NCBI GenBank assembly: GCA_902785575.1
Contig: CACZZF010000001.1
Span: 1 to 64,000 of the forward strand
Length of the DNA stretch: 64,000 bases
Source: an uncultured Bacteroidia bacterium
Lineage (GTDB): Bacteria > Bacteroidota > Bacteroidia > Bacteroidales > UBA932
Direction: 5' to 3'
In this document: positions 62,751-64,000 of the stretch, piece after piece
How the letters are laid out: the number at the start of each line of letters is the position of its first letter
Position numbering within the stretch: the stretch's first letter is position 1
Notes under the pieces: model-generated
Database searches by the model: none
What the model saw: only the letters and a program-made list of their open reading frames with translations
What the model was told of the DNA's origin: nothing
Made by a program: the position numbers and the translations under genes

Positions 62751-64000
62751 ATGGAAAAGAAAGACGTAATAACTCTGATTGACGCCTTCAAGGACTTCAA
62801 GGAAGAGAAAAACATCGACAGGCCCGTTATGATGGGCGTCCTCAAGGACGTGTTCCTGACCCAGATCGCCAAGACTTACGGCTCCTCTGACAATTTCGAC
62901 GTGATTATAAACGTCGACAAGGGAGACTGCGAGATTTACCAGAACTTCGACATCGTCGAGGAAGTGGAGAATCCCAACACCCAGATCACCCTCGAGCAGA
63001 TCAAGGAGGAGACTGGAGACGATGACTATGAGATTGGCGATGTCTACACAAAGAAGCTCTCGCTAGCGACTTTCGGAAGGAGGGGCATCCTCAACATCAG
63101 GCAGAACCTACAGGGAAGAATCATGGACATCGACAAGGCTAACGTCTTCAAGGATTATTCCGACAAGGTCGGGGAGATATTCACTGGTGAGATCTACCAG
63201 ACCTGGTCCAAGGAAGTCATCATTCTTGACGAGGATAGCAATGAGCTTCATCTTCCTAAGAATGAGCAGATTCCCGGAGAGAGGTTCAAGAAGGGAGACA
63301 CCATCCGCGCGATCATCAAGAGCGTTGAGATGAAGAACAACACCACGCCTTACATTACCCTTTCCAGAACTTCCAACGAATTCCTCGAGAAACTCTTCGA
63401 GCTGGAGGTACCTGAAATATTCGACGGACTGATCACCATCAAGAAGGTTGTCCGTGTCCCTGGAGAAAGGGCCAAAGTGGCTGTCGAGTCTTATGACGAA
63501 AGAATCGATCCTATCGGCGCCTGCATCGGTGTCAAGGGATCCAGGATTATCGGCATAGTCAGGGAGCTCCGCAACGAGAACATCGATGTCCTCCAGTGGA
63601 CTTCCAACACCCAGCTTCTTATCCAAAGGGCTTTGAATCCCGCAAGGGTTTCCTCGATCGACTTGGGTAACTCTCCTGAGGACAAGATCAAGGTCTACAT
63701 GCAGCCCGAGGAGGTGAAGAAGGGTATCGGACGCGGCGGATGCAACATCAAGCTCGCCGGAATGCTCGTCGGCAGGGAGATCGAGGTCTGGAGAGAGCTC
63801 TCCAAAGATGAGATCATGGAAGAGGAGGATGTTCTCCTGGACGATTTCAGCAATGAGATTGACCAGTGGGTCATCGACCGCCTCAAGGCTATCGGATGCG
63901 ACACCGCCAAGAGCGTGCTCGCTTTCACGCCTGAAGACATCGCGAAGAGGGCGGATCTCGAGGACGAGACCGTCGCCGAGGTGTTCAAGATCTTGAGGGC
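62751..64000 (+). CDS. nusA: Transcription factor NusA (runs off the right edge)
   Basis: From the ATG at 62751, 416 codons open to the edge. N-terminal domain (MEKKDVITLIDAFKDFKEEK), S1 domain (GEIFTGEIYQTWSKEVIIL), KH1 (DPIGACIGVKGSRIIGIVRELRNE) and KH2 (VYMQPEEVKKGIGRGGCNIKL), followed by the start of the C-terminal repeats. It controls pausing, termination and antitermination. The C-terminus is outside the window. Confidence 0.96.
   Translation, partial: MEKKDVITLIDAFKDFKEEKNIDRPVMMGVLKDVFLTQIAKTYGSSDNFDVIINVDKGDCEIYQNFDIVEEVENPNTQITLEQIKEETGDDDYEIGDVYTKKLSLATFGRRGILNIRQNLQGRIMDIDKANVFKDYSDKVGEIFTGEIYQTWSKEVIILDEDSNELHLPKNEQIPGERFKKGDTIRAIIKSVEMKNNTTPYITLSRTSNEFLEKLFELEVPEIFDGLITIKKVVRVPGERAKVAVESYDERIDPIGACIGVKGSRIIGIVRELRNENIDVLQWTSNTQLLIQRALNPARVSSIDLGNSPEDKIKVYMQPEEVKKGIGRGGCNIKLAGMLVGREIEVWRELSKDEIMEEEDVLLDDFSNEIDQWVIDRLKAIGCDTAKSVLAFTPEDIAKRADLEDETVAEVFKILR

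Overview
The window looks like chromosomal DNA of a gut- or rumen-type member of the Bacteroidales. Three things support this. Families largely confined to Bacteroidetes are present (DUF4296, DUF4295, DUF3078, DUF4199 and DUF3244-like proteins, and a TPR membrane sensor). Promoters fit TTTG-N19..21-TAnnTTTG, clearest ahead of the initiator tRNA. Most genes lack a clear Shine-Dalgarno. No species can be named from the sequence alone.

Layout. 1-2.7 kb: small secreted proteins and a TPR sensor lipoprotein. 2.7-8.1 kb: an accessory island with a GIY-YIG protein, an unknown protein, two promoter-to-terminator units that look like small RNAs, an IS1595-type transposase, a ruined yhcG (DUF1016) nuclease gene, and a surface lipoprotein locus broken by a nonsense codon and a frameshift. 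8.1-22.3 kb: a tRNA-Leu, a metalloprotease-like lipoprotein, deoC, a radical SAM protein, an amidohydrolase, then a translation and secretion block (pheT, ftsY, DUF4295, rpmG, rpmB, lepB, rplT, rpmI, infC, thrS). 22.4-31.7 kb: a glycosyltransferase, a homoserine dehydrogenase fused to a degenerate aspartokinase domain, SGNH hydrolases, a HAD phosphatase, an EamA transporter, a frameshifted RAYT-type transposase and an HD-like protein.

31.9-45.4 kb holds carbohydrate-active enzymes (a GH31-GH78 fusion, a beta-helix protein, a GH20-type enzyme, a GH89 enzyme), a DUF2975/HTH pair with a palindromic operator, a YhfC protease, and a flavodoxin and aldo/keto reductase divergent from an AraC regulator. 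No SusC/SusD pair is present, so this is not a classical PUL. 45.5-64 kb holds a GNAT protein, initiator tRNA, hisS coupled to a beta-helix protein, sppA, tilS, a DUF3078 protein, proS, a YDPWYY-repeat lipoprotein, a FadL-like porin, a WbqC protein, lpxA-lpxC, lpxD, and rimP-nusA running off the right edge.

The most unusual signal is a dispersed palindromic element. Four copies share a core of about 35 bp, but each is bracketed by its own copy-specific inverted repeat. All four lie in frame inside conserved genes: a HAD phosphatase, tilS twice, and a WbqC-family gene. All three reading frames of the core are used across the copies. A second palindrome with a different core sits in the same HAD gene. 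The RAYT-type HUH transposase at 30.2-30.9 kb is a speculative candidate for the mobilising family.
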